Shown in pieces: positions 1 to 6,725 of a stretch of 19,794 bases of DNA. Positions within the stretch are counted from its first letter, which is position 1, and each line of letters starts with the position of its first letter. The notes below the pieces were generated by a model. It made no database searches. It was given only the letters and a program-made list of their open reading frames with translations, and was not told the DNA's origin. Origin of the DNA: Nanoarchaeales archaeon (GTDB lineage Archaea; Nanobdellota; Nanobdellia; Woesearchaeales; UBA583); the NCBI GenBank assembly GCA_013215525.1, contig JABSQY010000026.1, forward strand, positions 1 through 19,794, given 5' to 3'. Position numbers and translations under genes: made by a program.

Positions 1-1
1 A

Positions 2-490
2 GTAGATGCAGCTGGAATTACATCAACAGATTTTACTGAAATGTTTAAAAATGTTTCAGATAAACCTGCAATTCGTAATATGGGTGGTGGTTTTTGGAAT
101 CACCAATTTTATTGGGAATCTATGTCTGCTAGTTGTTCTGGACCTGAAGAATTAGTTGATATGCATAAAGCAATTATTGATTCTTTTGGAAGTTTTGATA
201 AGTTTAAAGATGAATTCTCAACTAAGGCGGCTTCCGTTTTTGGTAGTGGTTGGACTTGGCTTGCAGTTGATTCAAATGGAAAGTTAGTTATTTATAATAC
301 TGCTAACCAAGATAACTTTATGATGGATGTTTGTCCAAATAAAGAAACACCAATTTTAGTAATTGATGTTTGGGAACATGCTTATTATATTGATTACCAA
401 AATAAAAGACCAGCACACATTGAAGAATTTTTCTCAGTGATTAATTGGGATAAAGTGTCTGAAAGATTCTTATCCATTACAAATAAATAA
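2..490 (+). CDS. Superoxide dismutase (Mn/Fe family), C-terminal part, cut by the left edge
   Basis: This enzyme converts superoxide to oxygen and hydrogen peroxide in the cytoplasm. The reading frame is open from base 2, so the start codon and the first metal-binding His lie outside the window. Counting from the first Met seen (base 41), three of the four expected metal ligands are present: His21 in WNHQFYW, and Asp109 and His113 in DVWEHAYYIDY. The metal-selectivity positions look Mn-type: Gly17 occupies the place of the Gln typical of iron enzymes, and a Gln is present in the TANQD motif (Gln90), as in E. coli SodA. The family call is secure. Metal preference is an inference, because cambialistic enzymes exist. 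The gene converges on the YggS-like gene, and its stop codon lies inside a terminator-like inverted repeat. Confidence 0.95.
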   Translation, partial: VDAAGITSTDFTEMFKNVSDKPAIRNMGGGFWNHQFYWESMSASCSGPEELVDMHKAIIDSFGSFDKFKDEFSTKAASVFGSGWTWLAVDSNGKLVIYNTANQDNFMMDVCPNKETPILVIDVWEHAYYIDYQNKRPAHIEEFFSVINWDKVSERFLSITNK

Positions 491-525
491 TTTTAAATTT
501 TAAAAATTATTTATTAGGATTTTTT
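482..525. terminator. Bidirectional terminator-like inverted repeat between convergent genes
   Basis: Perfect 13-base arms (482-494, AATAAATAATTTT, and 503-515) flank an 8-base loop. A run of six T follows at 520-525 on the plus strand, and the minus strand is also T-rich downstream. The left arm contains the stop codon of the superoxide dismutase gene. Both convergent genes could end here. Confidence 0.6.
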
Positions 526-1150
526 ATTCTAAGTTAAATAATATTGTTCCAAGTCTTAGTATGTCAATGTTATGTTCTATTGCTATTTTGTAATCTCTAC
601 TTGTTCCAGCTGAAATTTTAAATTTTGGATGTTTATTCTTTATTTTAGTTAATGTCTCAAATTCTAAATCTTTTTGAGATTTTGTAAATTCTCCAGCACC
701 CATCCCAGAGATACCAAGTATATTAATTCCATCAAATTGTTTTACTTTATTGTAGAAATTTTCAAATTCTGAAATTTCAATTCCAGATTTAATATCAGTT
801 TGTGAAATGTTAATTTGTATAAATATATTCATATTCTTTAAGTTATTTTTTTTAATTTGTTTAGATATTAATTCTAAATGTTTTAAACTTGAGACGCTGT
901 GTATATATGAACAATGTTTCACAATGTCTGATATTTTTTTTGATTGTATATTTCCTATGAAATGAATTAAGTTTCTATCTAAATTTTTCTCTTTTATTGT
1001 ATCAATTCTGTTTTCTCCTAGTCCGTAAAATTCTTTTAAATCTTTTGTTTGACTAAGTATTTCAATTGTTTGTTCTTTATTGTAATATTTTGAAACAACT
1101 AATATTTTTTTATTTTTTGCTTGCTTAAATGGTTGTAAATTTAGTTTCAT
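524..1150 (-). CDS. YggS/PROSC-like pyridoxal-phosphate-binding protein
   Basis: Members of this family are single-domain TIM-barrel proteins that bind pyridoxal 5'-phosphate and maintain PLP homeostasis; no catalytic reaction is firmly established for them. At 208 residues this one is slightly shorter than the usual 220-240. Visible family motifs are LVVSKYY with the PLP-binding Lys21, GENR (45-48), HFIGNIQSKK (63-72), GISGMG (146-151), SAGTSRDYKIAI (180-191) for the phosphate, and RLG near the C-terminus. It is the last gene of a three-gene minus-strand operon and starts three bases after the stop of the winged-helix gene, so it is probably co-transcribed with it. No Shine-Dalgarno sequence is evident. 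The family assignment is confident; why it sits with a membrane protein and a regulator is unknown. Confidence 0.9.
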   Translation of the reverse strand: MKLNLQPFKQAKNKKILVVSKYYNKEQTIEILSQTKDLKEFYGLGENRIDTIKEKNLDRNLIHFIGNIQSKKISDIVKHCSYIHSVSSLKHLELISKQIKKNNLKNMNIFIQINISQTDIKSGIEISEFENFYNKVKQFDGINILGISGMGAGEFTKSQKDLEFETLTKIKNKHPKFKISAGTSRDYKIAIEHNIDILRLGTILFNLE

Positions 1151-1153
1151 TTT

Positions 1154-1432
1154 TTATAGTCCAAAGCTCTCTACGAATTGCTTCATCTCTCTATATTTAT
1201 TTAAAAACTCATTTCCTTTTTTTGTTAATGCGAAAACATACTTATTATTTTTATCATTTTCAACTTTTTCTAATAAATTAGTTTGTTCTAATTCAGTTAC
1301 ATACTCGCGAAACATTTGACTTGATAGATTAGATTTGTTTTGTAGATTTGTTGGTCCAATTGTGTTGTTTGATTTTCTAATATTTGTTAGTATGTCAAAT
1401 ATCAAATCTAATCTATCTCTTTTTTTAGCCAT
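1154..1432 (-). CDS. Small winged-helix DNA-binding protein
   Basis: This 92-residue protein consists almost entirely of one winged-helix domain. There are helices around 5-20, a helix-turn-helix region around 25-50 (TNLQNKSNLSSQMFREYV) and a wing around 58-72 (KNNKYVFALTKKG), then a short C-terminal helix that could dimerise. It resembles archaeal stand-alone winged-helix proteins of the ArnR1/HTH_45 type. It lies 18 bases downstream of the 7-TM gene and three bases upstream of the YggS-like gene, in one operon. That operon starts beside a palindrome at 2152-2164, so this is the obvious local candidate for the protein that binds it; this is an inference from position only. It has no membrane segment or cofactor motif, so any signal is likely to come through a partner. 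Confidence 0.75.
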   Translation of the reverse strand: MAKKRDRLDLIFDILTNIRKSNNTIGPTNLQNKSNLSSQMFREYVTELEQTNLLEKVENDKNNKYVFALTKKGNEFLNKYREMKQFVESFGL

Positions 1433-1450
1433 TTTTTTATTGTTTTTATT

Positions 1451-2116
1451 TTATTTTTTTATTGTTAAATATAGAAGTATCAAAAATACTCCTATTGAAG
1501 TTACATTTGCGTATGTTTGAATTATTTCAAAAAAACCTAATAGTAATTGAATTACAAATGATATTGTAATTAAGATTAAACTTAATAAATAAAGTTGTGA
1601 ATGATTATTTTTTGAATTTATATATTTTTCATATGAAATTATAATTCCATATATTAATAAGATTATTATTACAATGTAGAATAAGTATTCTTTTTGGTAT
1701 GCAATGTAGGACAATATAAATGCAATTAAATTTAATATTAAAATGTTAAACCTATTATTTTTAATTTCTTTCCATACTAAGGAATAAATTAGTAAAAATA
1801 CTGCCATTGCTAAAAAGTAATAATTTACAAATGTTAAAGATTCATATATTTTTAAAATTGGTGAGTTGTGTACTAGTTGTGTTGAGTTTATCCAAAAAGA
1901 AGATATTTGAGTTTTTGAAAATGATGTGATTGCGCTTAATCCTAAGAATAAGAATGCATTTGCAAAATGTTTAAATCCTTGATATGAACTTAGTTTGTAG
2001 AATTTCCTTGATTTATAATAAATTATAAAAGAAGTTAATAATATTGTTATAAATAATATTAAATCTAAATTATTTTTTAATATTTGAATTAAAGTTAGTA
2101 AATAATTGTATATCAT
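1451..2116 (-). CDS. Seven-transmembrane-segment membrane protein, function unknown
   Basis: This 221-residue protein is strongly hydrophobic, with about seven predicted membrane segments (roughly 13-33, 50-67, 93-113, 120-137, 143-160, 172-192 and 198-217). A short basic loop (YYKSRKFYKLSSYQGFKHF) follows the first segment and is the most distinctive part. I do not recognise a named family; similar multi-pass proteins without assigned function are common in DPANN genomes. It is the first gene of the operon with the winged-helix and YggS-like genes. A TATA-like element at 2136-2145 is centred about 25 bases before the ATG, suggesting a leaderless transcript. A membrane sensor paired with a small regulator is plausible but unproven. 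Confidence 0.75.
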   Translation of the reverse strand: MIYNYLLTLIQILKNNLDLILFITILLTSFIIYYKSRKFYKLSSYQGFKHFANAFLFLGLSAITSFSKTQISSFWINSTQLVHNSPILKIYESLTFVNYYFLAMAVFLLIYSLVWKEIKNNRFNILILNLIAFILSYIAYQKEYLFYIVIIILLIYGIIISYEKYINSKNNHSQLYLLSLILITISFVIQLLLGFFEIIQTYANVTSIGVFLILLYLTIKK

Positions 2117-2135
2117 AATTATATTATGGCTTTTT

Positions 2136-2145
2136 GTTTTTAAAT
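2136..2145 (-). promoter_or_regulatory. TATA box of the 7-TM operon
   Basis: On the minus strand this reads ATTTAAAAAC, centred about 25 bases upstream of the ATG at 2116, as expected for a leaderless archaeal transcript. Confidence 0.5.
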
Positions 2146-2151
2146 AGTTAT

Positions 2152-2164
2152 GGAGGTTAACTCC
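2152..2164. promoter_or_regulatory. Palindromic operator shared by two divergent promoters
   Basis: The sequence GGAGGTTAACTCC has GGAG/CTCC arms and its centre at 2158. That centre is exactly 42 bases from the ATG at 2200 (plus) and 42 bases from the ATG at 2116 (minus), so it lies just upstream of both TATA boxes. A second copy differing at two positions occurs at 3792-3804 at the same distance from its gene. A terminator is unlikely here because both flanking genes point outward. Confidence 0.65.
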
Positions 2165-2170
2165 TTTTTA

Positions 2171-2178
2171 TTTATATA
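2171..2178 (+). promoter_or_regulatory. TATA box of the first PspC gene
   Basis: TTTATATA is centred about 25 bases before the ATG at 2200, predicting a leaderless transcript. Confidence 0.6.
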
Positions 2179-2199
2179 CTTAAAAATACTTTTATAGTT

Positions 2200-2478
2200 A
2201 TGAAACCAAATAATAAAAGGAATAATAAAACAAATGAAAAAGAAAAAGTAGTTGATATGGAAGAAAATGATGGAAGTTATCAAAAGAGAAAATATAAGAA
2301 AATATATAAAAATCGTGATGATGTTGTAATCTCAGGTGTGTGTTCTGGAATTGGAGAGTACCTTAATATAGATACAAAGATTATACGTGTTGGATTTTTA
2401 GTTGGATTATTTATGACCGGATTTAGTTTTGTTATTGTATACTTAGTTTTGTGGATATTGATGCCAAATAGAGACTAG
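2200..2478 (+). CDS. PspC-domain membrane protein (short form)
   Basis: This 92-residue protein has a charged, lysine-rich N-terminus (1-32) followed by a PspC domain (33-90). The domain shows the amphipathic core ISGVCSGIGEYLNIDTKIIR and then a hydrophobic stretch (63-88) ending in WILMPNRD, the usual PspC end. In bacteria PspC is an inner-membrane part of phage-shock and related envelope stress systems. Archaeal copies are known but not functionally assigned. The gene is single, preceded by its own TATA box and the 2152-2164 palindrome, and faces the 7-TM operon. The longer PspC protein encoded at 3840 carries the same palindrome at the same spacing, so the two are probably co-regulated. 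No PspA or PspB homologue is present in the window. Confidence 0.88.
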   Translation: MKPNNKRNNKTNEKEKVVDMEENDGSYQKRKYKKIYKNRDDVVISGVCSGIGEYLNIDTKIIRVGFLVGLFMTGFSFVIVYLVLWILMPNRD

Positions 2479-2520
2479 AAAAAATATAATTATAATATAA
2501 TTTTAAATAATAATCTGAAA

Positions 2521-2529
2521 ATTTATAAG
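2521..2529 (+). promoter_or_regulatory. TATA box of the nitroreductase-like gene
   Basis: ATTTATAAG is centred about 27 bases before the ATG at 2552. The GGAG/CTCC palindrome of the neighbouring PspC genes is absent at the matching position here. Confidence 0.55.
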
Positions 2530-2551
2530 TGTATTTTTATATCGCATATTA

Positions 2552-3751
2552 ATGAAGAAAAAAATTAGTATTAAAAAAGTATTAAAAAACTTAGTTTTAG
2601 GATTTATAATAGTAGTTTTATTATTAGGAATATTTTTATTTTTTATAAATGGAACATTTTTAGAAAAAAGATATTTAGAACCGTGGAATAAAGATTATTA
2701 CGAGCAATTTGAAGATGTTAGAATACAAGTAATTTCCCATGGACTTTTAGCTCCAAATGCACATAATAAACAATCTTGGAAAATAGAGTTAGATGAAAAT
2801 AATTTATTAAAATTTGATTTATATTTAGATAACACAAGATTATTACCTGAAACAGATCCAAACCATAGACAAACAATTATGAGTCATGGAACCTTTTTAG
2901 AATTAGTTGACATTTCTGCTAAAAAATTAGGTTATAATGTAATATTTGAAATTTTTCCAGATGGAGAGTTTAGTGAAAATGTTAATAATACTGAGATTAA
3001 TTTAAAACGTGTTGCAAGTGTTGAATTACTTAAATATGATAATATGAATTATACATCTACAAGTTATGATTCTATTTTTGATAGAGTAACTTCAAGAGTT
3101 CCTTATTTAGATAAACCTTTAACTCAAAATCAAATAAATGAAATATTAAATAGTAATGATTTTGAAGGAATTTCAATAGTGATTTTTCAAAATAGTGATG
3201 AATTAAAATACATAAAAAATCTTACACTTAAAGGAGTAGATATTGAATCTAAAGAAGTTGGAAAACTTAAAGAAACACATGATGTTTTAAGATATAGTGA
3301 ATATGAAAAAAATAAACATAGAGACGGTTTAACTTTTTCTTCACAAGGAGGCTCAAAATTTGGACAATTTATTATGGAAAGTTTAAGTACAACATTCCCA
3401 ATTACTTTAGAAAAAGAAGGAGAATATTGGTATGATGCCGCAAAAAAAAGAATTCCTAAAACTCCTGCATATATTATGATTTTATCTGAAAAAAATAATA
3501 GAACTACACATTTAAATATTGGAAGATTGTATAGTAGAATTCAATTAATTGGAACTAAATTAGGATTAAGTATGCAACCTACAATGCAAATTACACAAGA
3601 ATATGCTGAGATGGCTCAGTTATATGAGCAGATGAATACAAAGTTTGCTGAAAATGGACAAAAAGTTCAAATGTTGTTTAGAACTGGTGAAGCTGAGAAG
3701 AAAGTTGGACATAGTCCTAGAAGAGATGTTATGGAATTAATTGTCGAATAA
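2552..3751 (+). CDS. Membrane-anchored nitroreductase-like (Acg-type) flavoprotein
   Basis: This 399-residue protein starts with a lysine-rich segment and one membrane helix (about 12-33), so the rest probably lies outside the cytoplasm or on the membrane surface. The large domain resembles Acg-type nitroreductase-fold proteins, with HGLLAPNAHNKQSWKIEL (63-80), DNTRLLPETDPNHRQTIMS (93-111) and SHGTFLELV. Such proteins bind FMN, and some are thought to sequester it rather than act as classical NAD(P)H nitroreductases. The N-terminal membrane anchor is unusual for the fold. The gene has its own TATA box but no copy of the palindrome that precedes both flanking PspC genes, so it may be expressed separately. 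A redox or flavin role tied to membrane stress is inferred from position only. Confidence 0.75.
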   Translation: MKKKISIKKVLKNLVLGFIIVVLLLGIFLFFINGTFLEKRYLEPWNKDYYEQFEDVRIQVISHGLLAPNAHNKQSWKIELDENNLLKFDLYLDNTRLLPETDPNHRQTIMSHGTFLELVDISAKKLGYNVIFEIFPDGEFSENVNNTEINLKRVASVELLKYDNMNYTSTSYDSIFDRVTSRVPYLDKPLTQNQINEILNSNDFEGISIVIFQNSDELKYIKNLTLKGVDIESKEVGKLKETHDVLRYSEYEKNKHRDGLTFSSQGGSKFGQFIMESLSTTFPITLEKEGEYWYDAAKKRIPKTPAYIMILSEKNNRTTHLNIGRLYSRIQLIGTKLGLSMQPTMQITQEYAEMAQLYEQMNTKFAENGQKVQMLFRTGEAEKKVGHSPRRDVMELIVE

Positions 3752-3791
3752 ATAGATTAATGATAATTGAAGAAAAATTACAATTAAAAAT

Positions 3792-3804
3792 GGAGTTTAC
3801 CTCC
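3792..3804. promoter_or_regulatory. Second copy of the palindromic operator
   Basis: GGAGTTTACCTCC matches the copy at 2152-2164 at 11 of 13 positions, including both GGAG/CTCC arms. It is followed by T6 and then the TATA box. Its centre (3798) is again exactly 42 bases from the downstream ATG. Here it could also work as a weak terminator for the preceding gene. Confidence 0.6.
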
Positions 3805-3810
3805 TTTTTT

Positions 3811-3818
3811 ATTATAAA
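3811..3818 (+). promoter_or_regulatory. TATA box of the PspC/toast-rack operon
   Basis: ATTATAAA is centred about 25 bases before the ATG at 3840, predicting a leaderless transcript for the three-gene operon 3840-5499. Confidence 0.6.
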
Positions 3819-3839
3819 GGATAAAAACTTCAATATATT

Positions 3840-4382
3840 ATGAGTAAAGAAAAAAAAGAGAAAAACTCTAATAAGAAAGTAGATAAGAAAATTTCTGCTA
3901 ATAAGAAAAAGGAACATAGTTCTAATAACTATGAAAGTAAAAAGAACCACGAACAAAAGCCAGCTAGAAAATTATATAGAAGTCAATCAGAAAAGATGAT
4001 TGCAGGAGTTTGTGGTGGGCTTGCTGACTATTTTGATGTTGATGTGATTTGGATTAGATTAGTATTTTTATTGACAGCATTTACTGATGGTATTGGATTT
4101 ATTGCATATATTATATTTTGGATTTTAGTTCCATTAAATCCAAATCAAAAAGAGAGTGAAAAAACTGTTGTAGAAGAAAAAGTTTCTGAAATTTCAGATA
4201 GAATTAAAAATTCTAAAGTTGAATCTTCAAAGGGAAGATTATTTGGAAGTTTAATTTTAATTGGAGTTGGAGGAATTTTATTATTTGAAGAATTTTTCTG
4301 GACAATTAATTGGAGTTCATTATTTCCTGTAGTTATTATTTTAATTGGAGTATATTTATTATTAAATAAAAAAGGTGAATAA
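3840..4382 (+). CDS. PspC-domain protein with LiaF-like C-terminal membrane region
   Basis: This 180-residue protein has three parts. The N-terminus (1-42) is very lysine-rich and probably disordered or nucleic-acid/lipid facing. A PspC domain (43-99) shows SEKMIAGVCGGLADYF and ends in FWILVPLN. After a charged linker (100-132), a pair of membrane helices (about 134-150 and 158-175) carries the SLFPVVIILIG pattern typical of the LiaI/LiaF-type membrane region. The same WPV-L-I-IG pattern recurs in the next two genes. The protein starts an operon of three and is preceded by the palindrome at 3792-3804. The combination is typical of PspC/LiaF envelope-sensing modules, with PspC and toast-rack partners acting together at the membrane. 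The role in archaea is an inference from bacterial relatives. Confidence 0.88.
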   Translation: MSKEKKEKNSNKKVDKKISANKKKEHSSNNYESKKNHEQKPARKLYRSQSEKMIAGVCGGLADYFDVDVIWIRLVFLLTAFTDGIGFIAYIIFWILVPLNPNQKESEKTVVEEKVSEISDRIKNSKVESSKGRLFGSLILIGVGGILLFEEFFWTINWSSLFPVVIILIGVYLLLNKKGE

Positions 4383-4384
4383 GA

Positions 4385-5326
4385 ATGGATGAAAATAATA
4401 CACAAATTAAAAAAAATAAGATTGTGAAAAATACTACTAAACTTGTTTTAGGTAGTTTTTTTTTGATTTTAGGAATTTTAATTTTAATGATAAAGTTTGA
4501 TATATTTCATATTAAATTTTGGGAAGTAATTAACATGTTTTGGCCAGTTGGATTAATTTTAGCAGGAATTTTAATTATTTTAAAACAAAGAGTATTTGCA
4601 TTTTTACTTGTGATGTTTTGTGTAGTGTTTGGTTTAGTGTCGAATGTTTATGTGTTTGATGATAACAGTCTTGAAGATAGTATATTAATTAATGAAAAAA
4701 AAGAATTAAGTAATGAATCAGTTTCTAAAATTGTTTATGAATTGAATTTTGGAGCAGGAGAGTTAAACCTTTATAGTGGATTTGATTATGAATCATATAA
4801 TTTAGATTTAACTACTTTTTATCCAGATAGAAAAGTTGATATTAGATTTGATGTGCGAAATAATGTTGAACATATTAGATTTAATAGAAATGGTGGATTT
4901 GAATTTGAAAATATTGGAAAAATATTTAATTTTGATAAACAAAATGAAGTATGGGATATTTTTTTAAACCCTTCCGTTCCAATTGAGATAGATATGAATT
5001 TTGGGGCTAGTGCGGTGCTTCTTGATTTATCTGAACTTATGGTTGAAGATTTAGATATGGATTTTGGTGCTAGTGATACAGAGATTATATTTGCAAAGTT
5101 TCCTACATATGCTAAAATTGATATGGGTGCTAGTTCAATTGAATTAAAATTTCCTAAAGATTATCAAGTAAGAATTGAAGTTGATGGTGGATTAATTTCA
5201 AATGAATTAGTAGGCTTTGAAAAAGTTGGCGATTTTTATTTAACAGAAAATTTTAAATACGATAAAGAATATATTAATATTAATATTGATGGTGGGGCAT
5301 CTAGTTTAACATCAGAGTTTTATTAA
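4385..5326 (+). CDS. LiaF-like toast-rack membrane protein
   Basis: This 313-residue protein has membrane helices in its first 90 residues (about 18-37, 50-67 and 71-90, with MFWPVGLILAGILII), followed by a long beta-rich region from about 113. That region contains the repeating turn NFGAG, NFGAS, DFGAS, DMGAS, DGGAS at roughly 122, 206, 227, 247 and 303, the hallmark of the toast-rack beta-solenoid found in LiaF and DUF2154/DUF4097 proteins. In bacteria LiaF-type proteins modulate envelope stress signalling. The start lies two bases after the preceding stop, and GGTGA at 4374-4378 is a plausible ribosome binding site, one of the few in the window. The beta domain would probably face outward, but the number of helices is uncertain, so topology is open. 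Confidence 0.85.
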   Translation: MDENNTQIKKNKIVKNTTKLVLGSFFLILGILILMIKFDIFHIKFWEVINMFWPVGLILAGILIILKQRVFAFLLVMFCVVFGLVSNVYVFDDNSLEDSILINEKKELSNESVSKIVYELNFGAGELNLYSGFDYESYNLDLTTFYPDRKVDIRFDVRNNVEHIRFNRNGGFEFENIGKIFNFDKQNEVWDIFLNPSVPIEIDMNFGASAVLLDLSELMVEDLDMDFGASDTEIIFAKFPTYAKIDMGASSIELKFPKDYQVRIEVDGGLISNELVGFEKVGDFYLTENFKYDKEYININIDGGASSLTSEFY

Positions 5327-5328
5327 AA

Positions 5329-5499
5329 ATGGAATACAAAATTAAGAAAATCAAAAAGTTCCCAGTATTATTAATTGTTATAGGAATATTAGAACTATTT
5401 AAAAGTTTAAATATTTTTAATTTTGGATTTTTAGATTATTGGCCAGTTCTTTTAATTGTGATTGGTTGTATTATGATTTGGAATAGCTTTCTTGAATAA
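5329..5499 (+). CDS. 56-residue two-helix membrane protein of the LiaI/LiaF type
   Basis: This short protein starts with a lysine-rich segment (MEYKIKKIKKF) and has two hydrophobic helices (about 11-27 and 36-52). The second contains YWPVLLIVIG, the motif shared with the membrane regions of the two preceding genes. The ATG lies two bases after the stop of the toast-rack gene, so the two are almost certainly co-transcribed. The reading frame ends inside a strong terminator hairpin, which closes the operon. It looks like a free-standing copy of the membrane pair fused to PspC and toast-rack domains upstream, perhaps a partner or decoy subunit. Gene-finding programs may miss it because of its length. 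Function is inferred from the shared motif only. Confidence 0.78.
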   Translation: MEYKIKKIKKFPVLLIVIGILELFKSLNIFNFGFLDYWPVLLIVIGCIMIWNSFLE

Positions 5500-5526
5500 T
5501 TTTACATAGTAAAATTATTCTTTTTT
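5494..5526 (+). terminator. Strong intrinsic-type terminator of the PspC/toast-rack operon
   Basis: Perfect 12-base arms GAATAATTTTAC (5494-5505) and GTAAAATTATTC (5509-5520) flank a 3-base loop, and six T follow (5521-5526). The left arm begins in the last sense codon, so it contains the stop codon of the 56-residue protein. Confidence 0.75.
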
Positions 5527-5569
5527 ATTAGTTATTCTTTTTATTGGCTATTATTTAGTTTTACAAAGG

Positions 5570-5577
5570 TTTATAAT
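5570..5577 (+). promoter_or_regulatory. TATA box of the P-loop kinase-like gene
   Basis: TTTATAAT preceded by a purine-rich ACAAAGG (BRE-like) is centred about 26 bases before the ATG at 5599. Confidence 0.6.
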
Positions 5578-5598
5578 TTTAAAAGTTTAAAATAATTT

Positions 5599-6126
5599 AT
5601 GAATGTACTTATTACTGGGATTGCTGGTTGTGGAAAGTCTACTGTTGCAACAAAATTAAAAGAACTTGGATATGAATCTTATGATATTGAAAGTATTGAT
5701 GGGCTTTTTGGAATGTATGATAAAGATACTAAAAAACCAACTAAAAATTATTCTAATGAAAGTTTAGAAATTATAAAACAAAATGAATGGATTTGTGATG
5801 CCAGTAAATTAAAAAAATTAATTGATAAAAATAATTCTGATAAAATCACTTTTTATTGCGGAATGGCATCAAATTTGTATGAATTACTTCCTTTATTTGA
5901 TATTAAAGTTTTATTAGTTGCAGATAAAAATACAACTTTAAAAAGACTTAAAATGAGAACAGAAGTTTATGAATATGGACATACACATGAAGTTCAACAA
6001 GATATTTTAAGTTGGAAAGATAATTGGGAAAATGAAACTTTAAAAAAAGGTTTAATTAAAATAGATTCTAGTAAACCTTTAGAAAAAGTAATTAATAATA
6101 TTTTAAGTATTAAAGAATTAGAATAA
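5599..6126 (+). CDS. P-loop kinase-like ATP-binding protein
   Basis: This 175-residue protein opens with a textbook Walker A motif, GIAGCGKST (7-15), directly after the first beta strand, as in small nucleotide and shikimate-type kinases. The stretch DIESIDGLFGMYDK (34-47) is a likely substrate-binding region. LLVADKNTTLKRLKMR (about 110-126) has the Arg-rich lid pattern of adenylate-kinase-fold enzymes. I cannot name the substrate; an AAA_18-type nucleoside or nucleotide kinase is the best guess. The gene is single, with its own TATA box following the strong terminator of the preceding operon, and it converges on the YhbY gene. The ATP-binding assignment is secure and the kinase activity is inferred. 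Confidence 0.75.
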   Translation: MNVLITGIAGCGKSTVATKLKELGYESYDIESIDGLFGMYDKDTKKPTKNYSNESLEIIKQNEWICDASKLKKLIDKNNSDKITFYCGMASNLYELLPLFDIKVLLVADKNTTLKRLKMRTEVYEYGHTHEVQQDILSWKDNWENETLKKGLIKIDSSKPLEKVINNILSIKELE

Positions 6127-6210
6127 ATCGTATAAAAATTAATTAAGTGAAAAATAGTATAATTTTTGTTTACGAAAATGTGTATTAAAATTAGTAAAAA
6201 TTATTTATAT

Positions 6211-6236
6211 AAAAAAAAATGAAGATTTAATCTTCA
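6211..6236 (-). terminator. Terminator of the YhbY gene
   Basis: On the minus strand an inverted repeat, TGAAGATT/AATCTTCA (6220-6236), which includes the stop codon, is followed directly by nine T (6219 down to 6211). Confidence 0.65.
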
Positions 6237-6577
6237 CTATCATCAAAATTATTTTGATTCTTTTCTTCTAACTTATCTTGTTTTGCCCAATAAGCATCTT
6301 TTCTATTTTGTTTTGTAATTTTACGAAATACAGTGAATGTGTACCCTTTTTTCTCTAACAAAATTGATTTTGTCTCTTTTGTAATTTCATCAGCGTAAAA
6401 CTGAATGTCACCTGTTGTTGTAGCGATTAGGACCTTAATTTTCACGATTTCGTGTACTTTTAAGTATTTATCAATTAATTCAATAAAAGTTCCTGTAATT
6501 CCCGCTTTACCTAGTTGAAACATTGGCTTTAAACCGTTTGCTTGTTTTTTTAAATTTTTAAGTTCTGCTTTATCCAT
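6227..6577 (-). CDS. YhbY/CRS1 (CRM-domain) RNA-binding protein
   Basis: This 116-residue protein consists of one CRM domain (about 3-90), with KNLKKQANGLKP at the start, the GxxG-like LGKAGIT loop and EIVKIKVL. The tail (90-116) is charged and acidic and probably disordered. YhbY-type proteins bind RNA and, in bacteria, associate with pre-50S ribosomal particles; archaeal relatives are assumed to act in ribosome or RNA maturation. I chose the ATG at 6577. An upstream TTG at 6592 would add five residues, but the TATA box at 6598-6608 is centred 26 bases from 6577, which favours a leaderless start there. The gene stands alone and converges on the P-loop kinase-like gene. Confidence 0.9.
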   Translation of the reverse strand: MDKAELKNLKKQANGLKPMFQLGKAGITGTFIELIDKYLKVHEIVKIKVLIATTTGDIQFYADEITKETKSILLEKKGYTFTVFRKITKQNRKDAYWAKQDKLEEKNQNNFDDSED

Positions 6578-6597
6578 AATATAAGAAGTCAAGATTA

Positions 6598-6608
6598 GTT
6601 TATAAATT
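6598..6608 (-). promoter_or_regulatory. TATA box of the YhbY gene
   Basis: On the minus strand this reads AATTTATAAAC, about 26 bases upstream of the ATG at 6577. It decides between that start and the TTG at 6592. Confidence 0.55.
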
Positions 6609-6692
6609 GTTTAGGTCGATACAAATGATTTTATTAGAAAAATTTTAGTTAAAAAATTAAACTTTAGATTTACAACTATTAAGAGTTATAAA

Positions 6693-6700
6693 TTTTTATA
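6693..6700 (+). promoter_or_regulatory. TATA box of the Cache sensor gene
   Basis: TTTTTATA is centred about 29 bases before the ATG at 6726. Other TATA-like runs lie nearby, so the exact element is uncertain. Confidence 0.4.
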
Positions 6701-6725
6701 TTGTTATAAATATTTATTTTTATAA

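Noticed and set aside
2152..2169. GGAG/CTCC dyad followed by T5 read as an intrinsic terminator
   Set aside because: It lies between two divergent gene starts with nothing to terminate on the plus strand, and its fixed 42-base distance from three starts fits an operator better.
6578..6592. TTG start for the YhbY gene at 6592
   Set aside because: The TATA box is at leaderless distance from the ATG at 6577, and the extra residues are not part of the domain.
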